Source: Candidatus Bathyarchaeota archaeon
GTDB taxonomy: Archaea; Thermoproteota; DRAE01
NCBI GenBank assembly: GCA_011041895.1
Contig: DRAE01000140.1
Span: forward strand, 1 to 16,781
DNA: 16,781 nt
Reading direction: 5' to 3'
Part shown: positions 1 through 7,656 of the stretch, piece after piece
Layout of the letters: the number at the start of each line of letters is the position of its first letter
Numbering within the stretch: position 1 is the first letter of the stretch
Notes under the pieces: generated by a model
The model's input: only the letters and a program-made list of their open reading frames with translations
Told to the model about the DNA's origin: nothing
Database searches by the model: none
Translations under genes and position numbers: made by a program

Positions 1-42
1 CAATTTCAATGTTTATCTTAGTCGTTTGCTGAGCTTCATGTT

Positions 43-1290
43 TTATTGGGGTTTAGTTTTTCTTTCGCTTATGAGAGTTAACGCTACAAGGTATGCGGCT
101 ATGGCTATTATTATGGATGTAATGAATGGATCTATTGGGTTTAGTGTGAAGAGGTAGCCTCCTAGAGGTGTAAAGAATATGTATGGTAGCTCCATTAAAA
201 CGTTCATTAACGCCATTATCTTGCCTCTTTCACGTGAAGGGATTAAGTCAGCTTCCATCGCCATGTAAGATGGCCAGAAAAAGGATGAGGATACAAGCAC
301 AAAAGTGTATCCCATGGCGCACTCCACGAGACACTTAGCATTTATAAATATGAGTATTCCGGGAATGTAGAGTATGGCTGAAAGTAGCATGGGAGGCTTC
401 CTTCCAATTACATCTATCATTCTTCCAATGGGTATAGATGACACCGTGTAAACTACAAAGGCTAACAGGTATACTATTGGCCATTGCCAGTCTTCAATGC
501 CTACAACGTGGATTCCATACAAGATGTAGAAACCGTGGCATATTGCATATGAGATACTAATAAGCAGGACAGTCAATGACAATCCCTTAAAGCTTCTACT
601 AGTGGCCAGATATGATCGCACATACTCTTTCACGAGAGCTTTGGGATGTATTTTTCGTAATCTACTCTGAGATGAGGGAAGCGTCTCCTTCAAGCATACT
701 GTAAAGAAGATTGCTGACACTAAAGATAGGAGAATGAGTAAGGTGTATCCTAAGCGCACTCCTGGAACAAAACCATATCTCAATATGAGAAACGATGCCA
801 TTGGAAGGGCAAGAACTGAAACTATGCCTGGGATAAGTCTATAAAGTGTAAACGCTAATCCTCTATACTGTTGTGGGACAGAATCTGCAAAAAGGGCCCT
901 TATTGCCGGAGAATGCATCATTGCAAAATTGAGTAAAGCTATTCCAATTGCAAGCATATACCATGAAACAGCAGCTGCAAAGAACACGTAGCTTAGAGCC
1001 ACTATAAACATCGTTAAACATATAAGATTTTTTCTACCCCACCTATCTGCAATGTATCCCCCAGGAATTTGAGCAAGGGTATATACAATAGCTTCGATAC
1101 TGTAAAGCACTCCTATAATAAATGGTGTTGCTCCAAGCTCTTCTGCAAAACGGGGGAAAACTGGGTCAACAATCATTTTTCCAAGGAAAAACATGGATAA
1201 GCCTATGATGACAACTCCAGCGTTTCCTCTAAGTACATTTATGAAGGAAACTTTGAACTCTTTATCACATTTTGAATTCAACCTAACCAT
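43..1290 (-). CDS. MFS transporter, probable drug/metabolite exporter
   Basis: This 415-residue polytopic membrane protein of the major facilitator superfamily probably moves a small solute across the cytoplasmic membrane by proton coupling; the substrate cannot be read from the sequence. The canonical motif A between TM2 and TM3 is present as GGYIADRWGRKN (residues ~77-88, with D82, R83, G85, R86 and K87). Its second-half counterpart is GRMIDVIGRKPP (around residue 290). Length and hydrophobicity fit 12 membrane helices, with a cytoplasmic linker of about 30 residues rich in K and R near residue 210. The start is an ATG at 1290 with no clear Shine-Dalgarno site; an A/T-rich element (AAATATTTG, minus strand) lies about 25 bases upstream, which would fit a leaderless transcript. 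The gene diverges from the unknown gene at 1398. The family call is secure; drug export is only a guess from general resemblance to TetA-like exporters. Confidence 0.9.
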   Translation of the reverse strand: MVRLNSKCDKEFKVSFINVLRGNAGVVIIGLSMFFLGKMIVDPVFPRFAEELGATPFIIGVLYSIEAIVYTLAQIPGGYIADRWGRKNLICLTMFIVALSYVFFAAAVSWYMLAIGIALLNFAMMHSPAIRALFADSVPQQYRGLAFTLYRLIPGIVSVLALPMASFLILRYGFVPGVRLGYTLLILLSLVSAIFFTVCLKETLPSSQSRLRKIHPKALVKEYVRSYLATSRSFKGLSLTVLLISISYAICHGFYILYGIHVVGIEDWQWPIVYLLAFVVYTVSSIPIGRMIDVIGRKPPMLLSAILYIPGILIFINAKCLVECAMGYTFVLVSSSFFWPSYMAMEADLIPSRERGKIMALMNVLMELPYIFFTPLGGYLFTLNPIDPFITSIIIAIAAYLVALTLISERKTKPQ

Positions 1291-1397
1291 TACAAAAGTA
1301 GTGGTCTAATACACAAATATTTGACGTATTTAACATGAATTTTCAAGCTAAACTATATCCATGTTCAAGGATTTTCATTTAGATAGGAAGGGGGAGA

Positions 1398-2381
1398 TTG
1401 TTCAAAGAAGTTAGAGCATGGTTTCAAAGAGAGCTTAAAAGAGACAATGTAATAAGGTTAGCGTCGAAACTAAATCTTTCAGTAAGCATAGTTGAGAATG
1501 AGATATCATTTTATGATACATTGTGTATGCTATCTGAGATTTTACCTTGTAAACCTATATTGGGAGAGAATGTAGCTGTCAATAGAGTTTTCGCTAAAGT
1601 TCCAAGATTTGACTGGAGGATAGACTTCTACTTTGACCGCTCTCTCTCAGAAAAAATTAACATTGGAGAGTTAAATGATGAGGCGTATAGGAGAGGGTAT
1701 ATTCATGAAATCTCCTTGGGAGAGTATAGGCTTAAGCTAGGGAAGCTGAAGATCACTAGAGCAACAAGGGAGAAAATAATCTTAGAGAGAATATGTTCAT
1801 CCTATAATGTTGGATTAGATTTAACGAAATATCTTAAAGATGAGGGAGTGGACTACTCAAAGTTCGCTGAGAGCATCTTGGAAATGAAAGCATATTGCAA
1901 GGGAATGCCACATATAAATCCTGTAAAAGTGGAAATAATACTTTCTAACGTGAATAAGAGATTTCTGTCAACTGTTAGCGTCAAGTCGCTTCTAGACAAA
2001 GTTCTTAAGCCTGTGAGGAAGGCATCAGCTAATGTTTACCCTCCAGAGATATACTTCGTCGATTTAATTTACCGTCTAGTAATGGAGGAAAGCATAACAG
2101 AGAAAATGGGGATCGTATATGACCTTGGTCAATTGATCACTTACATGGAGGAAAAATGTAATTTAGCGCTGATTGACCACAGGTATGTGGAGTACCTCAG
2201 TAAAGGACTTCTACCGCTTAGGCATGAGATCGTTAAAAAAGTCAAGGAGAAAATTGCAGATATCTCCCATAGGAAGTTTGATTTCAATGTCAGAACTGAA
2301 TATATGCTGGCATGCAGAGAGTATCTGTGGGAAGAGTATTGTCGAATGGTGTGTGAGGGGGTTGAACGTATTCTAGGCTAG
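1398..2381 (+). CDS. Unrecognised soluble protein, 327 residues
   Basis: I do not recognise this protein. It is soluble, with no signal peptide or membrane segment, rich in charged amphipathic helices, and carries about seven scattered cysteines with no CxxC pair. The first ~50 residues (WFQRELKRDNVIRLASKL and on) are helical and could be a small helical or winged-helix domain, but no diagnostic motif supports that. A central part (~75-125) looks beta-rich, and the C-terminal ~130 residues are again helical. The start is TTG at 1398: the frame is closed by a TAG at 1380-1382, so TTG is the only plausible upstream start, preceded by a G-rich Shine-Dalgarno-like run (GGGGGAG, 1390-1396) that sits unusually close. 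The last nine bases overlap the end of the convergent metallo-hydrolase gene. Coding status is supported by the long open frame and a balanced protein-like composition. Confidence 0.75.
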   Translation: MFKEVRAWFQRELKRDNVIRLASKLNLSVSIVENEISFYDTLCMLSEILPCKPILGENVAVNRVFAKVPRFDWRIDFYFDRSLSEKINIGELNDEAYRRGYIHEISLGEYRLKLGKLKITRATREKIILERICSSYNVGLDLTKYLKDEGVDYSKFAESILEMKAYCKGMPHINPVKVEIILSNVNKRFLSTVSVKSLLDKVLKPVRKASANVYPPEIYFVDLIYRLVMEESITEKMGIVYDLGQLITYMEEKCNLALIDHRYVEYLSKGLLPLRHEIVKKVKEKIADISHRKFDFNVRTEYMLACREYLWEEYCRMVCEGVERILG

Positions 2382-3071
2382 CTCTATATCCAGCCTTTTT
2401 CCAGTATATATTTCAATAAAGCGGTTTCCAAATGCTTTTTTAAGGAATTCAATGGCATCATCCGAGGTACAGTGACAAGGCCCAACCATGGAGACATTAA
2501 ACTTCTCGAAGATCTCCTTGACAAATCTAGCCTCAGCTAACCCTATGTGATATCCTCCAATAACTGCAAATATGTTTTTCGATCCTGTAATGCTACACAC
2601 TCGCTCCAGTATTCTATCGAGTCCAGGATGTGAACATCCAACAAGAACCATAGGGCCTTGCCTTGAGCGAAGTATAAGAGACTGCTCAGGGATGATTTCT
2701 GGAAGCGTCCCCGTAGTTAGAATGTTATCAGAGAAAGTGAAGGGAGTGCGAGCCTCAATCATCCATGGATAACTAAATGATGTTGGGGGAACTATCACTT
2801 TAAATTCTTTACCTTTGGATTCTAGGAAGTTTATCAGATTACTTAATGCTCCGCTATGGTCCCTATGCCAATGGCTTATCACTATGAAATCTATCTCCGA
2901 TAGATCTATGCCTAAATTTTGAGCATTCTCGTAAAGTGACTTCCAGCTGGGGCCAGTGTCAAAGAGTATGTTAAAGTCGGCTGTGTTAATATGGATGGAA
3001 AGCCCCCATTCGGTTCTAATATTATTAAGCTTAGTTCTATTATCCACCAATATTGTAATGGACGCCTTCAA
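2373..3071 (-). CDS. Metallo-beta-lactamase-fold hydrolase, COG1237 type
   Basis: This 232-residue cytoplasmic metallo-hydrolase has the HxHxDH metal-binding motif as SHWHRDHSGAL (H67, H69, D71, H72). Later ligand motifs are GCSHPGL (~145-150) and GPCHCT near the C-terminus, a combination typical of the COG1237 group. Some archaeal members of that group are annotated as 7,8-dihydropterin-6-methyl-4-(ribofuranosyl)aminobenzene-5'-phosphate synthase, a methanopterin-pathway enzyme; assigning that reaction here would be over-reading. The start is TTG at 3071, seven bases after a perfect GGAGGT (3079-3084). An in-frame ATG at 3077 is followed at once by TAG and is only one base from the Shine-Dalgarno site, so it cannot be used. 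Only 14 bases separate it from the upstream surface-protein gene on the same strand, so the two are probably co-transcribed. No signal peptide is visible, so it would act inside the cell. Confidence 0.85.
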   Translation of the reverse strand: MKASITILVDNRTKLNNIRTEWGLSIHINTADFNILFDTGPSWKSLYENAQNLGIDLSEIDFIVISHWHRDHSGALSNLINFLESKGKEFKVIVPPTSFSYPWMIEARTPFTFSDNILTTGTLPEIIPEQSLILRSRQGPMVLVGCSHPGLDRILERVCSITGSKNIFAVIGGYHIGLAEARFVKEIFEKFNVSMVGPCHCTSDDAIEFLKKAFGNRFIEIYTGKRLDIELA

Positions 3072-3078
3072 CTACATA

Positions 3079-3084
3079 ACCTCC
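3079..3084 (-). promoter_or_regulatory. Shine-Dalgarno GGAGGT deciding a TTG start
   Basis: A perfect GGAGGT on the minus strand lies seven bases before the TTG at 3071 and one base before an ATG-TAG pair (3077-3072). Spacing therefore selects TTG as the initiation codon of the metallo-hydrolase. Confidence 0.75.
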
Positions 3085-3085
3085 A

Positions 3086-4399
3086 TCATTTAGAAGAATG
3101 ACCAGATGGAGACGATGGGGGAGGAGGCGGATACAGTGCATATTCTCCCTTAGCGGATATTCTTCTAACTAGTACAAATGCGATTACCGCTATTAATGCA
3201 ACTACTATGACGATGCTTACTATCAATGCTATCCAGAGGTTTACAGGAAATTCTGAAAGTATGTCAGGTGATGGAGTCTCCTCTTCGCCACCGCCAGCAT
3301 TATTGACGTATACTTGAACTGAGTCAGAGCTTATGTTTCTATATGCATCACATGCTTCAACAGTTATTGTATGAAGGCCATCTGAGAATTCCATTGTATC
3401 CCATATGCATTGCCATGGAGGAAAAGTTAAGTTTGCTATCAAGGTGTCATCTACGAGGAATGCAACCCATAGAATTCCACTGTCATCATCCACGTCTGCA
3501 GTTATGGTTACGCTTCCACTAACATTTGAGCCTGCTGAGGGGGATGTTATCAATACATTCGGCGGGTTATTGTCCTCTGGAAAGGTATATGTGAAATGTA
3601 CTACTATGTTTGGAACATTCTGTGGACCTATAATGGTTATCGTCACAATGCCCCCATTTACATAGTAAGAAGCAGGGTCACATTCTACGTTTGTTATCGT
3701 TGCCCCGGGCGGTGCATCTATGCATATTCCAGTTTGAGGCCCATGTGGAAGCGACCAGTGAAAACCAAATAACTCCTTGAAGTCAAGTCTATGCTCTCCA
3801 ACGCCTTTAAAGTATCCTAGAACATGACCCTCAAAGCGTACGGTAACCACTCCCGTGTAATCTACATAAAACATGAATGAGAATTCAAAGCATTTCTTGA
3901 TAAATGATGGAGTCAACAGTTTCTTTACAGACTGTTTTGGTGCACATTCAACAAATTTGGCTAAGGCAACAGATGTGTTCACTGCAACCGTATAATAAAA
4001 TATATGAGTAGGTGGAACAAATCCATCAGTTACAGACTCAACATACATTCCATTGAATGCCTCAGAAAAGCTTTGAGCCACTTGATCGGCCATCGACTTG
4101 AGCTGTTCATGTGGAAGTGATGAATTATATGCTATCACTAGGGTGTTTGCTTCTTCACGAATACTACCCACTATTAGCTGAGCTACACCATTGCTAAGAC
4201 TTGAGTCACCTGGATCAATTCCAAAGTCTACATCTGGATATAGTCCAATAACCCATAGCTGAACTGAAAACCCACCATCTTCGTCAATTGTGATTTCTAC
4301 TCCCTCTTGAACCGAAATTACAGCATACATACTCCCAAGCAGTGGAATCCATGCTATCAACAACGGTAGCATTAATAGTAGAGCGCTCCTCATCCCCAT
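3086..4399 (-). CDS. Membrane-anchored surface protein with Ig-like domain and proline tail (paralog A)
   Basis: This secreted, C-terminally anchored protein has 437 residues. In order it contains an N-terminal signal peptide (hydrophobic core ~8-27), a large beta-rich ectodomain, a bacterial-type Ig-like domain (~279-367, beginning PPNVLITSPSAG, with SGILWVAFLVDD and DGLHTITVEACD), a linker, one membrane helix (~388-411), two arginines, and a short cytoplasmic tail with five prolines. Six ectodomain cysteines occur, most conserved in the neighbour at 4561-5868, suggesting disulfides. The two are clear tandem paralogs sharing motifs such as VDFG-DP, APKQS/KPKQS, FGFH/FGFN, NVEC, PPWQC and TVEACD. 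The ATG at 4399 is used here; aligning the upstream regions with the paralog favours the second ATG at 4393 (MRSALLL), which changes only two residues. It has its own TATA-like element and sits 14 bases before the metallo-hydrolase. The molecular role is unknown; adhesion, substrate binding or sensing are possible. Confidence 0.85.
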   Translation of the reverse strand: MGMRSALLLMLPLLIAWIPLLGSMYAVISVQEGVEITIDEDGGFSVQLWVIGLYPDVDFGIDPGDSSLSNGVAQLIVGSIREEANTLVIAYNSSLPHEQLKSMADQVAQSFSEAFNGMYVESVTDGFVPPTHIFYYTVAVNTSVALAKFVECAPKQSVKKLLTPSFIKKCFEFSFMFYVDYTGVVTVRFEGHVLGYFKGVGEHRLDFKELFGFHWSLPHGPQTGICIDAPPGATITNVECDPASYYVNGGIVTITIIGPQNVPNIVVHFTYTFPEDNNPPNVLITSPSAGSNVSGSVTITADVDDDSGILWVAFLVDDTLIANLTFPPWQCIWDTMEFSDGLHTITVEACDAYRNISSDSVQVYVNNAGGGEEETPSPDILSEFPVNLWIALIVSIVIVVALIAVIAFVLVRRISAKGEYALYPPPPPSSPSGHSSK

Positions 4400-4425
4400 C
4401 GAGAAATAGGTAACCTACTTTAATT

Positions 4426-4435
4426 AATTTAAAAG
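4426..4435 (-). promoter_or_regulatory. TATA-like element for surface protein A
   Basis: On the minus strand the sequence reads CTTTTAAATT, preceded by AAT (BRE-like). Its centre is about 31 bases upstream of the ATG at 4399, which predicts transcription starting only a few bases before the start codon. Paralog B carries a closely similar element (AAATCTTTAAATT), and the 20 bases before the two ATGAG starts are also similar (TACCTATT, then GAT at the same spacing), so promoter and gene were duplicated together. Confidence 0.5.
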
Positions 4436-4560
4436 ATTGATTATAGAGGTGAAATCATGCTGCTATGAAATAATCCTTACATGGGTTTCATATACTCATG
4501 TTCAAAGCTTTACTTTGTCATCTACTAGTGTAATAGCGGAGCCATTGGCAATTGAATCAT

Positions 4561-5868
4561 TTAGGAAGATGGGGGTGGTGGGGGAGGAGGTGGCGGATAC
4601 TGTGTATACCCTACTTTTGCAGACTTCCTCTTGGCAAGAACAAATGCGATAACTGCAATTACTACAACTATAATCACCAAACCTATGACGATAATAGTCC
4701 AAGTGTCGATGGGAAGCCCTGAGAGTATGTCTGGTATCGGTGAGGATTCACCTCCCGCATTATTCACATATACTTGGATGGTTGTTGAATCCTTGTTGCC
4801 GTGGATGTCGCAGGCCTCGACAGTTATGGTATGTGCTCCATCCGAGACCGTAGACGTATCCCATGAACATTGCCATGGAGGAGATGTCAAGTTAGTTAGT
4901 AGATTATCATCTATAAAGAATGCAACCCATGCAATGCCACTTTCATCACTTACCTCGGCAGATATAGTTACAACTCCATTTACGGTGGCTCCATTTGATG
5001 GAGATGATATAGATATAACTGGGGCAATAGTGTCAGCTTCAGGGAACTCGTATGTAAACTCTGCAATAATGTTTGGAACTTGCATGGGACCAGATATTTC
5101 AATTAGAGCTACATAGCTACCAATTTCACACTGTGCATCGCCGCATTCAACATTTGTAAAGGAGGCTGACAATGGAAGGGTAATCGTAATCATGCAATGT
5201 GGAGCATGTGGAATCATGCCATTGAATCCAAAGAACTCGCGGAAGTTTAGCCTATGAAGCCCAGATCCTGAGAAGTACCCATATAATTTTGCATGAAGAG
5301 TCAATGTAATCACCCCTGTTCCAGATACATGAAACATTACTTCACTGTCCTTGCACCTCTTTAGGAAGGCTGATGTAACTATTTTCTTAAATGACTGCTT
5401 TGGTTTGCACGTTATAAACTTTCCGAAAGCAACTGAAAGATCTCCAGAGACAGTGTATGTGAAAGAATGTGAAACACCTGTTGAATAATGGCCAACGTAT
5501 GTGAACTGTAAACCTTCAAACACCTCAGCCAACTCCAAGGCAACATTATCGGCTCTCGACTTAAGCTGGTCAACAGGCAGTGAGAGGTTATATGATACTA
5601 TCAGATTACTTTCAGGCTCTGTTTTACTTACAACTAATATCGCAACTCCTTGGCTTCCAAGGTTGGGAGTGCTTGGATCAAAGCCAAAGTCTATGTCAGG
5701 GTACATGCCATTAACGTATATATCGACCTCAACTGATCCATCCTCCCCTACACTGATATACACATTGTCTACAACGTTGACGATAGCTGCCTTTACACTT
5801 CCTATTAGAGGAGGACATACTACCAGTAACAGCATCAATATTAATATTGTAGGTAATGCATTTCTCAT
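4561..5868 (-). CDS. Membrane-anchored surface protein with Ig-like domain and proline tail (paralog B)
   Basis: This 435-residue tandem paralog of the protein at 3086-4399 has the same architecture: signal peptide (MRNALPTILILMLLL), beta-rich ectodomain, Ig-like domain (starting near APVISISSPSNG, with SGIAWVAFFIDD and DGAHTITVEACD), one membrane helix (WTIIVIGLVIIVVVIAVIAF), and a basic cytoplasmic tail ending in nine prolines and two serines. It carries one more ectodomain cysteine (VECGDAQC). The open frame reaches back to an ATG at 5955, but that start would overlap the transporter gene and put about 29 residues before the signal peptide. The ATG at 5868 puts the signal peptide at the N-terminus, aligns with paralog A, and lies about 34 bases from a TATA-like box. 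No Shine-Dalgarno site is seen, so a very short or absent leader is likely. Function unknown; a surface-exposed structural, binding or sensory role is inferred from architecture only. Confidence 0.85.
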   Translation of the reverse strand: MRNALPTILILMLLLVVCPPLIGSVKAAIVNVVDNVYISVGEDGSVEVDIYVNGMYPDIDFGFDPSTPNLGSQGVAILVVSKTEPESNLIVSYNLSLPVDQLKSRADNVALELAEVFEGLQFTYVGHYSTGVSHSFTYTVSGDLSVAFGKFITCKPKQSFKKIVTSAFLKRCKDSEVMFHVSGTGVITLTLHAKLYGYFSGSGLHRLNFREFFGFNGMIPHAPHCMITITLPLSASFTNVECGDAQCEIGSYVALIEISGPMQVPNIIAEFTYEFPEADTIAPVISISSPSNGATVNGVVTISAEVSDESGIAWVAFFIDDNLLTNLTSPPWQCSWDTSTVSDGAHTITVEACDIHGNKDSTTIQVYVNNAGGESSPIPDILSGLPIDTWTIIVIGLVIIVVVIAVIAFVLAKRKSAKVGYTQYPPPPPPPPPSS

Positions 5869-5897
5869 GGCTATCAGATAATAGGTAGCATATATAC

Positions 5898-5910
5898 AAT
5901 TTAAAGATTT
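5898..5910 (-). promoter_or_regulatory. BRE/TATA-like promoter for surface protein B
   Basis: The minus strand reads AAATCTTTAAATT, with the TATA centre about 34 bases upstream of the ATG at 5868. It lies in the short gap after the transporter's stop codon (5922), so the surface-protein genes can be transcribed independently of the transporter. Confidence 0.5.
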
Positions 5911-5921
5911 GATAGTGACAA

Positions 5922-7631
5922 TTACGGTAAAGAAACTATTCCAAGCAGATTCCATATTAATGGAGCCAATAATGAAACATTTAGTATTGAAATCATGCTT
6001 GCAATGATGCCAACTTTTACCATTTCATGGATGTGAATCTTACCTGTTCCATAGACTATAGCATTTGGAGGGGTTCCCACAGGAAGTATAAAGTCTAGGC
6101 TAGACATTATTCCACATGTTGCTATGACTAGAAGTTTTGGGTCAAGACCTATGGAGATAGCTAATGGTATAAAAACGGGTGCTAGAATAGCTGAGGCAGC
6201 TGTGTTGCTTAGAAATGTAGTCATGAAAACTGTGAAGAGCCCTATTATAAAGATGAGAAACATCCAGTGAAATCTTGGTATAAACGCTAGTTTAAATGCT
6301 ATCCAATGAGCTACTCCCGTTGCATACATTGCTGAGCCAAGTGAAATACCTCCTCCAACTAGGAGCAGAGTGTTCCAGTCAACTCTCTTAACATCTTCAA
6401 GATCTAATAAACCGGATATAAGCAACAAAACTCCTCCAAGAACAGCTGTAATAGAAGATGGTATTCTGAACCCTATCATAAATTCATGCCAGCTTTCAGT
6501 TACCCACAAGAATGCCATGAAGGAAAATATGGCAAGAGTAGCCTTACCATCTCTAGTTAACTGTAGACTTTCAGCATTCTCGATTTTAACGGGCTTAGAA
6601 ATTTCAACTTTAAAGAACAGGATTAAAACAATCCATGCAAAAAGTGTTACAGGAAGAGCCGCTGTTACACCATATAGCATCCAATATGTGAATGTAATTG
6701 TTTCACCTGTAAGCATCTCTAGAGCTTTAACTGATATTGGTGGAGTCGTTGTGCCTATGAGTGTCATCACTCCACCTATATTTGCACCATAGGCTATAGC
6801 TAGCAGAGAGGCCTTCTCCAAGTTACGTGAAACTCCTTTCAACTTGGATAGGAGGCCAACTATCACCGGCAGCATTATCAGGGTTGCAGCGGTGTTGGAT
6901 ATCCACATGGACATAAATGAGGTAATTAAAATCACGGAGAACACTAGTGAACCTTGGCTTCGTACGCCAAATCTTAAAAGTTTAGATGCCATTAGCTTAT
7001 CTACTTCATGCTTTGAAAGAGCAAGTGCAAGTAAAAAACCTCCAAACAGCAAAGCTATGATAGGGTCAAAGAATGGTTGAAACGCTGAACGGGTATCCAC
7101 CACATTTAAAAGGCCGAGTCCAACCGGTACAAGTAGTGCAGTAACCGACAATGGTAGAGCCTCTGTGAACCATGCAGCCGCTATAAACGCGAAAACTGCA
7201 AACATTGCCTTAGAGTTTATAAGTGGAACATAAGCGTACTTAAGTGTACTGCCAGCCCTCTCGGATGGATGCAATTTCAACTCCAAGTCATTGCACTTCA
7301 CAAGTATTACAATGTCTTCAAGCTCAATTTCACGCTCAGAGTAAATATCAACGTAGAATATCACTAGGGAGCCTTGAGCATGTAGGTACATGCTCTTATA
7401 CTTCACTGTTACAGTTAGGTTTTCCAATGAGGCATTCAGCGTCTGCCATTCTTCGAGTAGACGAGAAGTCCGTGAAAGCGTATAGTTAAACGATACAATA
7501 GGAGTATTCTCCACTAATAGAGTAGCTGTATAGAGCCCGTCTGGGTGATCTTCGGGGGCCACAATAAAAGCTAGCACGCCTATAAGTAGTGATAGCGTCA
7601 GCAGCTTGGGTTTTACGTTTTCTGCAAGCAT
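5922..7631 (-). CDS. DASS/SLC13-family anion transporter with extracytoplasmic N-terminal domain
   Basis: This 569-residue integral membrane protein belongs to the divalent anion:sodium symporter (SLC13/CitT-like) family, which imports dicarboxylates, tricarboxylates, sulfate or phosphate with Na+ or by exchange. Both Ser-Asn-Thr motifs of the two inverted repeats are intact: ISNTAATLIMLP (S245-N246-T247) and LSNTAASAILAP (S475-N476-T477). The matching proline loops GTTTPPIS (~293-300) and PVGTPPNAIV (~517-526) are also present. Family members normally begin near the segment seen here at ~143 (AAAWFTEALPLSVTALL). This one has an extra ~140 residues: an N-terminal hydrophobic segment (~10-25) followed by a beta-rich domain (~30-137) with three N-glycosylation-type sequons at N49, N66 and N71, probably outside the cell. 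It starts at ATG 7631 without a clear Shine-Dalgarno site, 25 bases after the ABC permease gene. The substrate cannot be assigned. Confidence 0.9.
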   Translation of the reverse strand: MLAENVKPKLLTLSLLIGVLAFIVAPEDHPDGLYTATLLVENTPIVSFNYTLSRTSRLLEEWQTLNASLENLTVTVKYKSMYLHAQGSLVIFYVDIYSEREIELEDIVILVKCNDLELKLHPSERAGSTLKYAYVPLINSKAMFAVFAFIAAAWFTEALPLSVTALLVPVGLGLLNVVDTRSAFQPFFDPIIALLFGGFLLALALSKHEVDKLMASKLLRFGVRSQGSLVFSVILITSFMSMWISNTAATLIMLPVIVGLLSKLKGVSRNLEKASLLAIAYGANIGGVMTLIGTTTPPISVKALEMLTGETITFTYWMLYGVTAALPVTLFAWIVLILFFKVEISKPVKIENAESLQLTRDGKATLAIFSFMAFLWVTESWHEFMIGFRIPSSITAVLGGVLLLISGLLDLEDVKRVDWNTLLLVGGGISLGSAMYATGVAHWIAFKLAFIPRFHWMFLIFIIGLFTVFMTTFLSNTAASAILAPVFIPLAISIGLDPKLLVIATCGIMSSLDFILPVGTPPNAIVYGTGKIHIHEMVKVGIIASMISILNVSLLAPLIWNLLGIVSLP

Positions 7632-7656
7632 GGTATATATTGTATAAGTAACGAGA

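Noticed and set aside
3072..3077. TAG read as pyrrolysine so that ATG 3077 starts the hydrolase
   Set aside because: The ATG is one base from the Shine-Dalgarno, and TAG ends several well-bounded genes here (IscS, IscU, the regulator), so it behaves as a normal stop.
4631..5116. 161-codon open frame on the plus strand
   Set aside because: Antisense shadow of the surface-protein gene; composition follows the opposite strand's codons and no promoter or Shine-Dalgarno supports it.
5869..5955. N-terminal extension of surface protein B back to an ATG at 5955
   Set aside because: It would overlap the transporter gene and bury the signal peptide ~29 residues in; the ATG at 5868 aligns with the paralog's start and sits at proper distance from a TATA-like box.
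6370..6792. 140-codon open frame on the plus strand
   Set aside because: Antisense to the DASS transporter core, whose motifs are intact; no independent support.
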